Shown one piece after another: positions 11,273 to 21,890 of a DNA stretch of 64,000 nucleotides. The stretch is from Petrolisthes cinctipes (taxonomy: Eukaryota; Arthropoda; Malacostraca; Decapoda; Porcellanidae). The translations under genes and the position numbers were made by a program. The notes beneath the pieces were generated by a model. That model ran no database searches, was not told where the DNA came from, and saw nothing but the letters and a program-made list of their open reading frames with translations. Numbering within the stretch: the first letter of the stretch is position 1; every line of letters begins with the position of its first letter. The stretch covers positions 544,270 to 608,269 of the forward strand of contig JAWQEG010000414.1 of the NCBI GenBank assembly GCA_033782935.1, written 5' to 3'.

Positions 11273-11500
11273 TGTACAGTTGCCTCCACTAGTAGCAAGC
11301 AGCACAGCGTCCGGATTTGGCGATATATGGCACCACTGTGTGTTTATTTATACGTAGTAATAGTTAATAAGTGGACAGAACTCATCCCTCTAGTAGAGCA
11401 TCCACCATTAGGACGCCATGTAAACAAACTGTACAGTGGTGCCACATTTCGCCAAACCGACCAGATGCTGTGCTCGTTACTATTGGAGACAACTATAATA
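11273..11500. mobile_element. hairpin MITE C
   Basis: The arm at 11273-11346 (TGTACAGTTGCCTCCACTAG onward, later TTTGGCG and TGGCACCACTGT) pairs with 11422-11500 at roughly 75-80 percent. A 75 bp loop separates them. The outer motif TGTACAGTTGCC is shared with MITE D at 12094, so the two are probably related. Confidence 0.7.
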
Positions 11501-11559
11501 CACTTGCTCCATCGTGAAATGTCTAAGCTTTTTGGTAACTGTAATGCAGAACAAATTTA

Positions 11560-11716
11560 GGACACCCGTGTTGTAGTCAGAAAATTGGAGGTTAAATAGT
11601 CCTTGAGTCCTTTAAACATTCCATGAAACATCACCTACATTAAAGGAGCTTGTTTCGAGGCAGAATCAGGAGGAATCAGAAGCCACCAGGTCTCATCACA
11701 GGGTTCCTTAAATATT
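11560..11716 (+). repeat. dispersed repeat family D2, copy 2
   Basis: Contains TAGTCAGAAAATTGGAGGTT, later AAAGGAGCTTGTTTCGAGGC and AGAAGCCACCAGGTCTCATC, ending in ACAGGGTTCCTTAAA. It aligns with 58139-58296 throughout, and with 2998-3117 on the opposite strand. Confidence 0.7.
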
Positions 11717-11789
11717 AACCAATAACATATCAATATACGACAAATAAAATAAAATCATAATCACTTACATCAAGACAGTGGCACACCAA

Positions 11790-11952
11790 CAACTTACAAC
11801 AACAACAATAACATACAAGAACAACAATAACTAACTAACAACAATAACTTACAGCAACAACTTACAACAACAATAACATACAAAAACAACAATAACTAAC
11901 AACAACAACTTACAGCAACAACTTACTACAACAACAACAACAACTTACATCA
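11790..11952. repeat. ACA/CAA-rich imperfect tandem repeat
   Basis: Variants of ACAACAACAATAACTTAC, CATACAAGAACAACAATAAC and AGCAACAACTTAC repeat imperfectly. It is a simple-sequence tract and not coding. Confidence 0.8.
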
Positions 11953-12093
11953 ACGAGTCTTGCCCGGTCCAGTGTGAAGACTCGACATATGTTGAAGCCT
12001 GGCCACTCCCCAACCACCTCCAACACCTCTCGAATCTAACACCAACGCCAACACCAAAGTAGAGGGAATTAGTTAGTCAGTACATAGGCAGGA

Positions 12094-12371
12094 TGTACAG
12101 TTGCCTAAGAAAAGACTGCAACTAAATTTGGTGGTGTGTGGCAATGTCTGGCAGCTGCTCCAAAGCAAACACTCGTATTTTATCAATGGATCACTCAGAA
12201 CCTACAACCTTTGTATGGATGGATGTTATTGGCTTCAGCTAATTACACTCATCCTAACAACTATAGGTTCTGAGTGATCCATCCAAATACGAGTGTTTAC
12301 TTTGGAGCAGCTGCCTGATATTGCCACACACCACCAAATTTGGTTGCAGCCTTTTCTTGGGCAACTGTACA
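12094..12371. mobile_element. near-perfect hairpin MITE D
   Basis: Arms of about 115 bp (12094-12208 and 12259-12371) pair at about 85-90 percent around a 50 bp loop. The ends are TGTACAGTTGCC and GGCAACTGTACA (one mismatch), and shared internal words include TTTGGTGGTGTGTGGCAAT and GCAGCTGCTCCAAAG. A transcript would fold into a long hairpin. No target duplication is clear. Confidence 0.85.
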
Positions 12372-12598
12372 GCTCCGGACTGAATTTCCTGGTACAGTCT
12401 GTACTCCCAACGCCTGTTTATCAGGGGTTCAGAGTTCGTGTATGTTGACTCATTTGTCTGAAGCACACAGAGAGAGGGGAGGTGAAGAGAGAGAGGAGAT
12501 ATTGGGGTAGAGATCTCTCTCTATGGTGATAGCCATTCAGATGTGTGTAACTACAGAACAATGTAGAAGAAGAAAAAAAAAATTAAATAATTAATATA

Positions 12599-13147
12599 AT
12601 GTAATGGCGCCATGCACACCACTCCTTCCCTTGGTCTTTGCCACACCTCTACCTTTTGTCTATGCCGCACCTCTACCGGCATCCAGCCTACAGACGTGGC
12701 CAAACAGGTTAGTCCTCCCTGGGGGACTCGGGCGGTCTGACCACAGTCCTTCCCGGGCAGTGATTTACCCAAGCCACGCACCTGCATCAGGTGGGAAAGT
12801 CACGTGAGGGACGCTACATCCGGGACAGTGGCCGACGAGATAAAAGGGGCCGCCAGCCACTGGATGACAGACGACATACGATACCATTAGCTCCAGTACT
12901 AAGAGGTCCTGCCCTGTCCCGTTGCTGTCGTCCACCTCCCACACACACGTGTTCTCGCTCCGATCACACGTGTTGTTCAAGCCTTCACAACTCTTCACGG
13001 CAACTACAGACACTCCGCTGCAGCTACAGACTCTCCACGATGCTACACGACAGGCTGGCCTACCGAAATATTACATGTACTGCATTCCCTTGTATTACCA
13101 ATAAACTGTACCGTGTATTATGGAGTCTGTTCACCCAGGTAGTAACG
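12599..13147 (+). repeat. LTR-like sequence (probable solo LTR)
   Basis: Starts near TGTAATGGCGCCATGCACAC and ends with AATAAACTGTACCGTGTATT, GTCTGTTCACCC and GGTAGTAACG, the 3' layout shared with 2938-2996 and 3262-3310. A TATA-like GATAAAAGGGG sits at 12838-12848, so promoter and polyadenylation signals are in LTR order. The several 60-120 codon frames here overlap in different frames and look fortuitous. Boundaries are approximate and no target duplication was confirmed. Confidence 0.5.
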
Positions 13148-14076
13148 TAAGGGCTTCCTTACCATTATAATAACATGAAATTGAAAAAAATCTTTGTGAT
13201 ACTAACTTTTTATCAAATACTTTAATAAATACTTATAATAAAAATATGAACTTCTCTGCAGCACGTCAGTGAAGTGATACTCATATAAACTTTACTGTCT
13301 TATTACAAGTGATGTGGATAATTATTATATAGTGAATAAGTCATCTTCTGTCCAGTTCTCTCTTTAACTGACTGTGTGCAGATGAACTTTATGATATCAG
13401 CCTCATCAGCAGAATATTCATTCCTATTGAAATATACGAACACATGTGAATTTACCAACTTACAAGCGCTAATGGGTTTATGGCTGATATATATACCAAT
13501 TTATGGACGATATAAGTTGTCCACGTGCCGCCCGCTTACCAATCTCTTCACAACATATTGCTTAACATTATTTCATGTTATATTAAATATTTCCTGTAAA
13601 ATATTCTTTTCTTCCTTTAAGCTTTAATCATAATACAGTGAAATGGAACCTCCTTAGGCCCAGAAGACTTCATAGAACGAAGGTTGATAGAGAGGTTGGA
13701 TAGCAAGCATGGAGAATACAGACAACAACAAAAGGGACAGTTGGAGTGACGAAACATATTATTATTATATTATCATTCATAATTATTTTGGTTTATGTCT
13801 GCCAGTAAGAACATATTTATTGTTCTTTCAATAATATTGACACTGCAGCCATACTAACAGTGATCTATTTTGTTAATAGGTAATGAGGCGTTCAGTGACA
13901 GACCACAAGAGGGAGGTGCCCTATATGTCATGACCCCAACAGTATGATTGTGTGTTCAGTTATCACTGTAAAGATTGTTAGTCAATTTGATTAATTAATT
14001 TAACCTTACATGCCAGAGAATAATAATTCATACAAGTATTAAAGTTAAAACCAACTTGTCTGAAACTTTCATCTTA
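13148..14076. other. unassigned AT-rich sequence
   Basis: About 930 bp with no recognised gene. The 83-codon frame at 13376-13627 is AT-rich and hydrophobic but matches nothing known to me. The stretch at 13680-13735 (GAGAGGTTGGATAGCAAGCA) resembles the 73 bp repeat at 15698-15843. Confidence 0.4.
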
Positions 14077-14080
14077 ATAT

Positions 14081-14518
14081 TGTAGTGACCCAAGCACTAA
14101 ATTTTTACAAGTCCCTTTCTCTATGTTACACCTGCACATCCTCGCCTTCACCTGTCGGCTGGCTGCAACCGAGCCCAGCCGCTGCTCTTCCCTACCCACG
14201 CTCTGCACTTACACCGGGACAGTCAACACCTCTCTCTCCTCCTGCTCTGCCACTGCTGCCCTTGCCTTGCTGCACCATGCCAAGCCACCACGACCTACAC
14301 ACTACCCTACGGTCCCCCTCGAGCAGCAACATGACTGCCTTCAACAAGCAACACCACTACATTCTACAAGCAACACAAGCAGTCAGGCAAGCGGGAAGTC
14401 ATCACCTTGTGCTTGGGGTCACATTTTGTATTCAACCTGTGTTACTCTGTGAATAAATCCGTTCCTAGTATTGGAGTCTACTATACACCTTGGGTATTAA
14501 CGACCTCCCAACGTTACA
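14081..14518 (+). mobile_element. solo LTR with 4 bp target duplication
   Basis: A 438 bp unit begins TGTAGTGACCCAAGC and ends CCAACGTTACA, that is TGTA...TACA. ATAT lies directly on both sides (14077-14080 and 14519-14522). An AATAAA signal at about 14452 is followed by CCTAGTATTGGAGTC near the end. No internal region or second LTR is present, so it is what remains after LTR-LTR recombination. The 4 bp duplication fits a Gypsy-type element. The Ser/Pro-rich frames inside are not genes. Confidence 0.75.
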
Positions 14519-14642
14519 ATATATACTGAAATAAAGAGACATGGAGCTATGGATATTTAAGTTTTGGGTTGGATTCAGAGTCGGTAATATTCATATAAAA
14601 AAACATCAGGTAATGATATGTATAAATAATTCTATGAAGAAA

Positions 14643-14666
14643 TATTATTATTATTATTATTATTAA
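14643..14666. repeat. (ATT)n microsatellite
   Basis: Seven or so ATT units. Confidence 0.9.
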
Positions 14667-14955
14667 TTCAGTTGGAGGCATAGTCGGCATCAAAGTAGTA
14701 ATTATGAAACATCTGTGGTCGGAGTTGGATTTGACTAACAGTTGTATTGAGTGTAAATATGTGGTTGCCCCGAGATGCTGTATACATCCCTGCTGTACTT
14801 AATCTGATGTTTTATTTATATGTATTCTTACTGGCAGAGCTAAACTGAAATAATTATGAGGTAATAATGATATTATTTTCACACAGTTTTCAATGTTAGA
14901 TAAACGCATATATAACAGATAATATGTAACGTCACGACTTTATACCAAACCTGAT

Positions 14956-14956
14956 A

Positions 14957-15007
<51 letters not shown>

Positions 15008-15008
15008 C
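14956..15008. repeat. (GT)n(AG)n compound microsatellite
   Basis: A run of GT dinucleotides passes directly into AG dinucleotides, giving alternating purine-pyrimidine next to a purine tract. Confidence 0.95.
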
Positions 15009-15339
15009 GAGGAGCTAGAGCAGGTTGCTTGTAGTCTGTAATGAGAAATCCAGTAAACTATGTTTGTAACCTGGCATTGCTTGGGGTTCATAGTGTGTAG
15101 TCAGGTGTTTACAAAAATGAATAAATGGTCCTTCTCTGCACCACCTCCCCCCCCCCACACACTCCCCTTTTCTCCGATCCGAATGCGGAAAAAGAAGATT
15201 TGCCGATTCGAAATAATGTCTTATATGCACAGGTCACACAAGCGAAGCGCTGTTGCCGAGTTAGCCAGGGCAAGTGTGGGGTTGGCCCAGGTGGAACTCT
15301 TGTAGAGTGAACGTGCTTGGGTTGGTAGAGAAAAAGATA

Positions 15340-15530
15340 CGAGAACACACATAAACGCACTACAAATTTTCATATGCACACAAGAACACACATATAACCA
15401 CACTACAAGAAAACACATACACACAACAAGAACACATATACACACGACAAGAACACACACACATAACCACCCTACAAGATGATATACATACACACAACAA
15501 GAACACATACACATAACCACACTAGCGTTA
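15340..15530. repeat. ACACA-rich imperfect minisatellite
   Basis: Recurring variants of ACAAGAACACACATA and TAACCACACTACAAGA. The cysteine/valine-rich minus-strand frame over it is low-complexity and rejected. Confidence 0.75.
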
Positions 15531-15697
15531 CCTCTGCTTTGGTTTGGGAATCCAGGTGGTGACGGTGAAGGATAATCTGCAGTAACACCTTCAGTTCATC
15601 AACCTAGAGAACATTATATTATACAGAGCTGAGAAATACTACGCTATCTTACATTTTTTTTTTTCTGTCCTATCAACAAGGCCGTGATTGTTTGATT

Positions 15698-15843
15698 GAT
15701 TGATATTAGGCACCACAACAACGAGGTCATATAGCGCCAGAGAAAGGTGATACAGAAGTGAGACAGCATTGATTGATATTAGGCGTCGTAACAGCGACGT
15801 CATATAGCGCCAGAAAAAGGTGATAGAGAGGTGTGACAGCAAG
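15698..15843. repeat. 73 bp direct duplication
   Basis: Two copies start with GATTGATATTAGGC at 15698 and 15771 and share GTCATATAGCGCCAGA, AAGGTGATA and GACAGCA. The copies differ at several positions, so the duplication is not recent. Confidence 0.8.
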
Positions 15844-16571
15844 CAGAAAGGAAATAGAAAGAAAAGAGGGACAGTTGAAGAACTAAAAGCTAGTGGCTGG
15901 GGCCGAAGGGGCGCCGAAACCCTGAAAGTATTGTCCATATCACTAATGCAGGCAATACCCACTTACGGGGAACAAGGACGTGAGAAATAGTAGCCTATAT
16001 AATACAAAAACTATTCCTATACACACACACTGGATTACATGTATGCTGGGTTGTATTTTAAGCCCTTCATAGACTGTCAATCAGGCCTGTGCAAACTGGG
16101 TGGTTGTGCAGGCATAACCGTGGTGTGTGTGTGGGTGTGATTGATGGTTTGTGCAAATGACTGAACCATATCCAACAAGCTTTTCGTCAATCACTCACAC
16201 GCCTGTACAGTGATGCATGATAATGTGTGGTGACTGCTCAGTCTTCTTGCTGGTGTGTGGCAAATTTAAATGATTGCAGTCATCTAGTTTGCTCAGGCAT
16301 GAATGATAGTCTATGGAGGCCTTTAGCACTTACTGACCAATGTGAAAGTCAACCCTCGATTATATAAACAAATTAATGGTCAAGAGATGTTTCTATTCCC
16401 CCGAAGTTTTAAGGAGGTAGTACAGTCACGAGCACCAATAAGTATCCAGGTGTGCTTCGAGTACCTAAAGACAGTAAATAAATGCACAATAAGATCTCCA
16501 CTGGAATTACTTCGTTGGTTAATTAGACTGTTCAAAGCTTCATCCAAAGCTGTATACTTATTAGTACTCGT
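15844..16571. other. unassigned sequence
   Basis: No gene, RNA or clear repeat recognised. It may lie within an intron or 3' region of the receptor-like gene at 17115-18688 (minus), whose final exon has not been found. Confidence 0.4.
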
Positions 16572-16708
16572 GATTGTACAGTGTTGGTAAATCTGGAGCA
16601 AATGAATCTTCCAAACTATTTTAAGCAACAGAACACCATTATTTTTGTTCTTTTGGTCCTGTTTCTTGGCATACTTTGGAGGAATCAAGGCACTCCAATA
16701 TACCAAAA
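16572..16708 (-). repeat. dispersed repeat family D1, copy 2
   Basis: Minus-strand copy. On the plus strand it reads GTACAGTGTTGGTAAATCTG, GAGCAAATGAATC, later CTGTTTCTTGGCATACTTTG and GAGGAATCAAGGCACTCCAA. This copy supplies the uninterrupted sequence against which the TTAA insertion at 62025 can be judged. Confidence 0.75.
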
Positions 16709-16880
16709 CTGTGTTACCCCCTTATAGTGATTTCTCACTGTATTGGACAGAGGAAAAGTCACTTAAGCTATAATGATAGGGAGGTCATTATTTATTCTGG
16801 AAGTAGTGCAATGAATAGTCTACCAAATGAATGACTCGGTGATTAACAAAGCCAAAAAAAAACTAATAATAATGTTGTAC

Positions 16881-17046
16881 ACTCGCAATCCAAAATTTGT
16901 ACCCAGGTCTTGTTGAAGTTTCGAATCATTTGACATACTTGTGAACCAATTACAACGCTCATCCTGTTTCATATTTGCTTGAGTTCCCTTAATACTCGAT
17001 CAGGCTATTCGAAGCAAGCCTGGATACATATTTTGGATTGCGAGTG
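16881..17046. mobile_element. TA-flanked MITE E
   Basis: Left end CACTCGCAATCCAAAATTTG is mirrored at the right end (CAAAAT core, GGATTGCGAGTG), giving TIRs of about 30 bp including a CCAGG(C/T) word. TA lies on both sides (16879-16880 and 17047-17048). At 166 bp, with TA duplication, it fits a Tc1/mariner-type MITE. It may sit in an intron of the receptor-like gene. Confidence 0.8.
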
Positions 17047-17114
17047 TACTGTAGCTACGTCATTTTACATTGTCTATAATTATGTGTACAAATTCTTGCG
17101 GCCAATAGTACACA

Positions 17115-17664
17115 TTACATCTGGCGAGTTAGAATGAACATAATTATACAAAAAATCGTCCCCGCCTCACACACCTCAGTCTGTAGAATGACGGGAATGT
17201 TAAGGAACAACAGGAGCGGTAAGCAGTAGAGAACCATAAAGAAGAAGAGCTGGACTTGTCTTGAATGACTGCCGTTTGAAAAATATACTGAGATGAAGTA
17301 AACAGAGACGATGGACTGACACACACTGCTAAACGTAAGGAGGAGGGCGGGAAGGGCCAGGTACTGCAGCAGTAGGCGGTGAAGGGCGTGTATCCTTAGT
17401 AACATCTCCCGTGTCCCTTTCAGTAACTGCCTGTCTTGTTGTACCTCAGAGTCATTGTCACTGTGGACGAGGTCATAGATTCCACTTTCATTCACTCCCT
17501 TCCTGCCTTGGAATACCTCGGTAACATTGTCACATATTCCCTCTTGAACTCGTTCAAGGGGAGATATTTTTTGTGTGTCATTGTGACCATTACCATCTTC
17601 TATATCTACAGTTGTACTTCTTCGAAATATTCCTTGTCGATAAAATCTCCTAAAAGATATTCTC

Positions 17665-17696
<32 letters not shown>

Positions 17697-18688
17697 GTGT
17701 TCCTCAGATGAATTGACATTTTGTTCATTATCAGATATTATTTCTCCCAGAATGACCTCCTCTGAAATCCAGTCAGTACTCAGACTCAGTGCTTCATTGA
17801 TGGAAGCTCCAGTGTCTGTGAGACCAGGCAGAACTCGAGACGTAAAGTTTCTGTAGAAGTGTTTGGCAAGGGAAAGTTTAACACTGCGATAGAAGAGTTT
17901 CTCGAGGTATACAGTTGTGAAGAACATCATCAAAGTAAAGGAGGCAGCAAAATAATATAATACATTTTCACAGATTTCCTGAACAAGTAATCCTATATCA
18001 GGGGATTCATGAACGACGAGGCCATTGCAAATTATTATGGTCAAAACACTCATTGTCATATAATGGCGGAAATCAAGAGGTAGTATCCATAGAATGTATT
18101 ATCCTTTACAGTATCAGTGAGTAACGCTAACTGATGCATTTTGTTGGCAACATTTAAAGCCAATTCTATGTGGCTCTTCAGATGTGCCAATACAAGAAGT
18201 GAAATTAAGATGCTCACCTGATCTGACAGAATAACAGCAAGGAAGGTTGTGCTACTTTCACCATCAAGCTTTGTAAAAGTAAGTTGGTAGATTACCAGAG
18301 TAATGAAACAGAGGAGTGAGAGGGACACTAAATAGGACCACAGCTTCCACCATGTACTGGGTTGGTAATACTTAGTGGTGGCAACAGTGGTAATAGAAGT
18401 GGTTATACTGTTGTTGTTGTTTAGAGAGCTTTTCTCTGCCTGCTGTCTCAATGTTCCGTTGCTGTTGCTGTTGACTTTATCGTTAACACAGACCATATCC
18501 TTTTTGTTTCTGTTGTTGTTGTTTGGACTGTCCTTCCTTGTCCTCCTTCCTCCTCTGCCGTCTTCACCCCACACCTCCTTTCCTCTGACCTTGACCTTTA
18601 TTGGTTTCTCAGTGACCCGTTTGAATGGAAATCCTCCAATTATCTGCAGGATACAGATTGCCACACGTAATAGATTTGTTCCCTTCAT
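17115..18688 (-). pseudogene. gustatory-receptor-like 7TM protein, frame-broken
   Basis: Candidate arthropod gustatory-receptor-family chemoreceptor, an odd-topology seven-helix membrane protein. Two minus-strand frames, 18688-18056 (210 aa) and 18059-17115 (314 aa), form one protein interrupted by a frame break at 18056-18059 (overlap ATGA) within a hydrophobic helix. The N-terminus AICILQIIGGFPFKRV matches the family's early glycine/PF motif. Helices follow at SYLVSLSLLCFITLVIYQ, FLAVILSDQVSILISLLV and YYFAASFTLMMFFTTVY. After a long loop with an Asn run from (ATT)n, LHRLLLQYLALPALLLTF resembles the TM5 region, followed by a further helix. The C-terminal TYxxxxxQF exon is absent. A phase-0 donor GAG/GTGTGT at 17175/17174 could end this exon. 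Either a pseudogene or an assembly indel explains the break. Confidence 0.5.
17667..17697. repeat. (ATT)n microsatellite within the receptor-like frame
   Basis: A trinucleotide run read as a polyasparagine tract in the predicted loop of the receptor-like protein. Being a multiple of three, length change would not break the frame. Confidence 0.9.
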
Positions 18689-19385
18689 TGTATATTGTCG
18701 ATATATAAAACTACATATATTGATCTTCTTCTGGGGGGTTTATATCTAACTTTATGTCCGTACTGATATTAATAGACTTGATGTCCGTATGAATATTCAG
18801 TTCTTCACCAACACATACACACAAACACACACGTCACGTCGTGGGCCTGGCACCTGGCAGCAGAGACCATTTGACTAACTGACCACACTGCTCCACCTAA
18901 TGTATCTTATCTACTCACTGACGCCTTCAATACCTGTTTGACTGCCTGTGGTCGATGGATCGATTGATAATTAAGGAGAGTACACTCTGTTGACAGACTC
19001 CTTTAATATATGTACTGTTTTAATTTGGTATGATGTGCAGTAATGAGTATAGGTGTTGCCAAGGCCACTTATAAGTGACCTTGGATATTGCTTTGTGTCC
19101 AGGACAGCTTTAAAATTCACCTACTGTATATACAACATCACTGGTACCCATAGTAAGACTCATATGATTAATTAATTTACCCAAACCTTAGAGAGGATTA
19201 ATAAGGGCATTCATTGGCTGCTTATCACAATGGAATGTGTTGATGACATGGTTGTACTCCATTCGCTGTTGGCAATTTCATTAAGGTGTACTGTTGATCA
19301 CAATTTATTATTAGTACACACACACATATTAAATTAAGGTCACCCATATTCTAGGGTCGACGGTGACTCTAGGTTCAGACATACG
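18689..19385. other. unassigned; possible upstream region of the receptor-like gene
   Basis: No coding feature recognised. It lies 5' of the minus-strand receptor-like gene and would hold its promoter, but I see no defensible core promoter. Confidence 0.35.
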
Positions 19386-19592
19386 ATAACCAGATGCATA
19401 GATTTGTTGTTGTTGTTGTTGTTATTGTTGATGTTGTGGAGGTGGTGGTGTTAGTGGTGATTTTAGCTATTGGTTGTGTTAGTTAGTGGTGTTAGTGATG
19501 CTCTTAGCTATTGATAATGGTAGTGGTGGTAGTCTGTGTTAGTGTTGAGAGAATTAGTAGTGGTGGTGGTAGTAGTGGTAGTAGGGATAGTA

Positions 19593-20113
19593 AGTAGTGG
19601 TGAAGGTATTGGTAGTAGTGGTGAAGGTATTGGTAGTAGTGGTGAAGGTATTGGTAGTAGTGGTGAAGGTATTGGTAGTAGTGGTGAAGGTATTGGTAGT
19701 AGTGGTCAAGGTATTGGTAGTAGTGGTCAAGGTATTGGTAGTAGTGGTCAAGGTATTGGTAGTAGTGGTGAAGGTATTGGTAGTAGTGGTGAAGGTATTG
19801 GTAGTAGTGGTCAAGGTATTGGTAGTAGTGGTCAAGGTATTGGTAGTAGTGGTCAAGGTATTGGTAGTAGTGGTCAAGGTATTGGTAGTAGTGGTCAAGG
19901 TATTGGTAGTAGTGGTCAAGGTATTGGTAGTAGTGGTCAAGGTATTGGTAGTAGTGGTCAAGGTATTGGTAGTAGTGGTCAAGGTATTGGTAGTAGTGGT
20001 CAAGGTATTAGTAGTAGTGGTGAAGGTATTGGTAGTAGTGGTCAAGGTATTGGTAGTAGTGGTGAAGGTATTGGTAGTAGTGGTGAAGGTATTGGTAGTA
20101 GTGGTCAAGGTAT
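19593..20113. repeat. 21 bp minisatellite, about 25 copies
   Basis: The unit is GGTAGTAGTGGT followed by SAAGGTATT, where S is G or C; the C variant dominates the centre and the G variant both ends. Since 21 is a multiple of three, long open frames appear on both strands (Gly-Ser-Ser-Gly-Gln-Gly-Ile and Thr-rich). They have no start context and are artefacts. The array ends exactly where the 5' LTR begins. Confidence 0.95.
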
Positions 20114-20755
20114 TGTACGGCTCCTAGAGGCAAGGCAGGTAAATGATAAGATTAGCTAGGGTCAGCTAACCAGACTACCTGCCCAGAACCGGCATTAAAT
20201 AAATAACCAATAGATAGACAGTAAGATAACCAGGTATCACAAACTATTTATCAGTATAGGTACCTGGAGATAGGAGCAAGGGTCCTTTCAGCTACATGAG
20301 GCATGACTCAAAACCTCATGACCTTAGTTCCACGTGATTCATCCTACCACATGACCACAGGTAACCCACAGTAAATCATAACCATCAAGTTGGTAATATT
20401 GTATCCAGACACAGCTGTCAACTCCAGTAGAAAATGTATATAAGCAGTGAAGTTTAACTAATAGTTAGGATACTTAACACTGACTCCCAGGGCTATACAC
20501 TTGTCTCCACAAAGAGAGACCATACAAATAAGACAAGGCACATCAATATAATTCCCTGGATAGATATAAGTATATATTAGTAAATTAAGCCTTAAGAAAC
20601 TTGTGAAGTCAATTACCTAAGAAAACCTAAGAAAGCACCCAGTCTTCCACGTTACCTAATACAACAACAACTACTACTACAACTACAACTCCAAGAATTA
20701 CACACAAGTAAGTTACCAGTTTTTGCCCAGAGTTCAAGCCTTCAGAACTGGTACA
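20114..20755 (+). repeat. 5' LTR
   Basis: Starts TGTACGGCTC and ends AGAACTGGTACA. A TATA-like ATGTATATAAGCAG lies at about 20434-20446. It is 642 bp, the same length as the 3' LTR, and I count 8 substitutions between them (about 98.8 percent identity), with no indels. Confidence 0.95.
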
Positions 20756-20757
20756 TC

Positions 20758-20771
20758 TGATGGCAGCGGTG
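20758..20771 (+). promoter_or_regulatory. primer binding site, tRNA-Leu-like
   Basis: TGATGGCAGCGGTG begins 2 bp after the 5' LTR. Against the complement of an animal tRNA-Leu(AAG) 3' end (TGGTGGCAGCGGTG, recalled) it differs at one base. Minus-strand DNA synthesis would start here. The tRNA identity is an inference. Confidence 0.6.
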
Positions 20772-21626
20772 TTTTTGCAACAAGACAAATTGCAAGGTAA
20801 AGATTTCACGGGAGTACAGTGACTAACATAGTTCAAGGACAAGTTGAAGGAATCTACTTGTAAATTCTCTCAAGTAATTTCTTCTGTGGGTATAATCTTA
20901 CGATCTCTAACGAGGGAGATAAACCACATATTCTTCACCTACAAGAGGCACCTGCTTCAACATAACTGCAACTGACCTACAATTGGACCTCATCTACTTC
21001 CCAACAAACAATCATCACTTCCTCACCACCATATCGGCGTCCCTGCGTATATTCTCTCGTCAGGACAACGCCATCACTCCATCACCTCCACGCTGACGCC
21101 TCGTTACGTAAATTCTTTCGTAAAGGCAAGTCAACATTCATCATCTTCACTCCAATAACGACTGTTAGTGTGTTAGTGTGCGAGCTAACTAATCATCGCT
21201 TCGTCACTTCACCATCGTCGCCTCGTCAGACAACACCCCAACTAGACTTCAACTCGTCGTCATCGTCGTTGCAACTAGAGTCAACTAAAAGTAGGTACAC
21301 ATTACATGTTACATTACATTATTTTTCACTTGTCCACGAACATGTTAGAAAAGAATTAGGTTCCTCATTAACAGCCCAGAAAGAAAGAAAAGAAGTGCCA
21401 AATTAAAACAAAAGTACAGATATTCTCTCCCATTAATCCAAAGGAATCACAACTAACTTCGAATATCCCTGATAATGATTCATTAGCCTACAAGCTAGAT
21501 TTCACTGCCTCCTCAAGTCTCGTTTGTGGTGCCAACACATTCGAAATACATTCTTCTGCTTTTCCAACCTTACCCCCATTAAAGACTCGGTCTGTCATAC
21601 TATATTAACCTGTATTTTCTCCAACA
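20772..21626 (+). other. 5' leader of the Gypsy-type element
   Basis: About 850 bp between the primer binding site and the gag start. No gene is called; a 78-codon frame at 21170-21406 is not recognisable. It would normally carry packaging signals. Confidence 0.5.
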
Positions 21627-21890
21627 ATGGCTACTCCTCCACAATCTCCTACTGTCTCTGCTCTTCTAACAACTTCTTATGACCCCACTACCTCTTCTAT
21701 GCAAACAATGACAATCTTGCCCACCCACAATTATTCAAAGCATTATACGGGAGATAATCCAAGATATGGGATTCATCTCTTCTTGCGTCATTTGGAGGAT
21801 GTGTTTTACCAAGCGAATATAGAGCGGGACGCACATAAGATAAGATTCGTGAGAGAGCATATTGCACCAGATAGTCCAGCCAGTTATATG
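21627..21890 (+). pseudogene. gag, N-terminal part, cut by a LINE
   Basis: The frame starts at ATG 21627 with a Ser/Thr/Pro-rich leader and continues with a helical segment (LFLRHLEDVFYQANI and RDAHKIRFVREHI) typical of a Gypsy capsid N-terminus. It is interrupted at 21891 by the poly(T) that marks the 3' tail of a minus-strand LINE. The Phe run beyond is LINE-derived. The rest of gag resumes at about 23330. Confidence 0.7.

Noticed and set aside
12551..13150. Several 65-120 codon frames on both strands as genes
   Set aside because: Mutually overlapping with no family features, inside an LTR-like sequence.
18056..18059. ATGA overlap of the two receptor-like frames as translational coupling
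   Set aside because: Coupling of this kind is a prokaryotic feature; one interrupted eukaryotic protein is simpler.
19536..20159. Long frames on both strands encoding Gly-Ser-Ser-Gly-Gln-Gly-Ile or Thr/Asn repeats, silk-like at first sight
   Set aside because: A 21 bp minisatellite is open in several frames at once by arithmetic. No signal peptide, no splice context, and the frame runs into an LTR.
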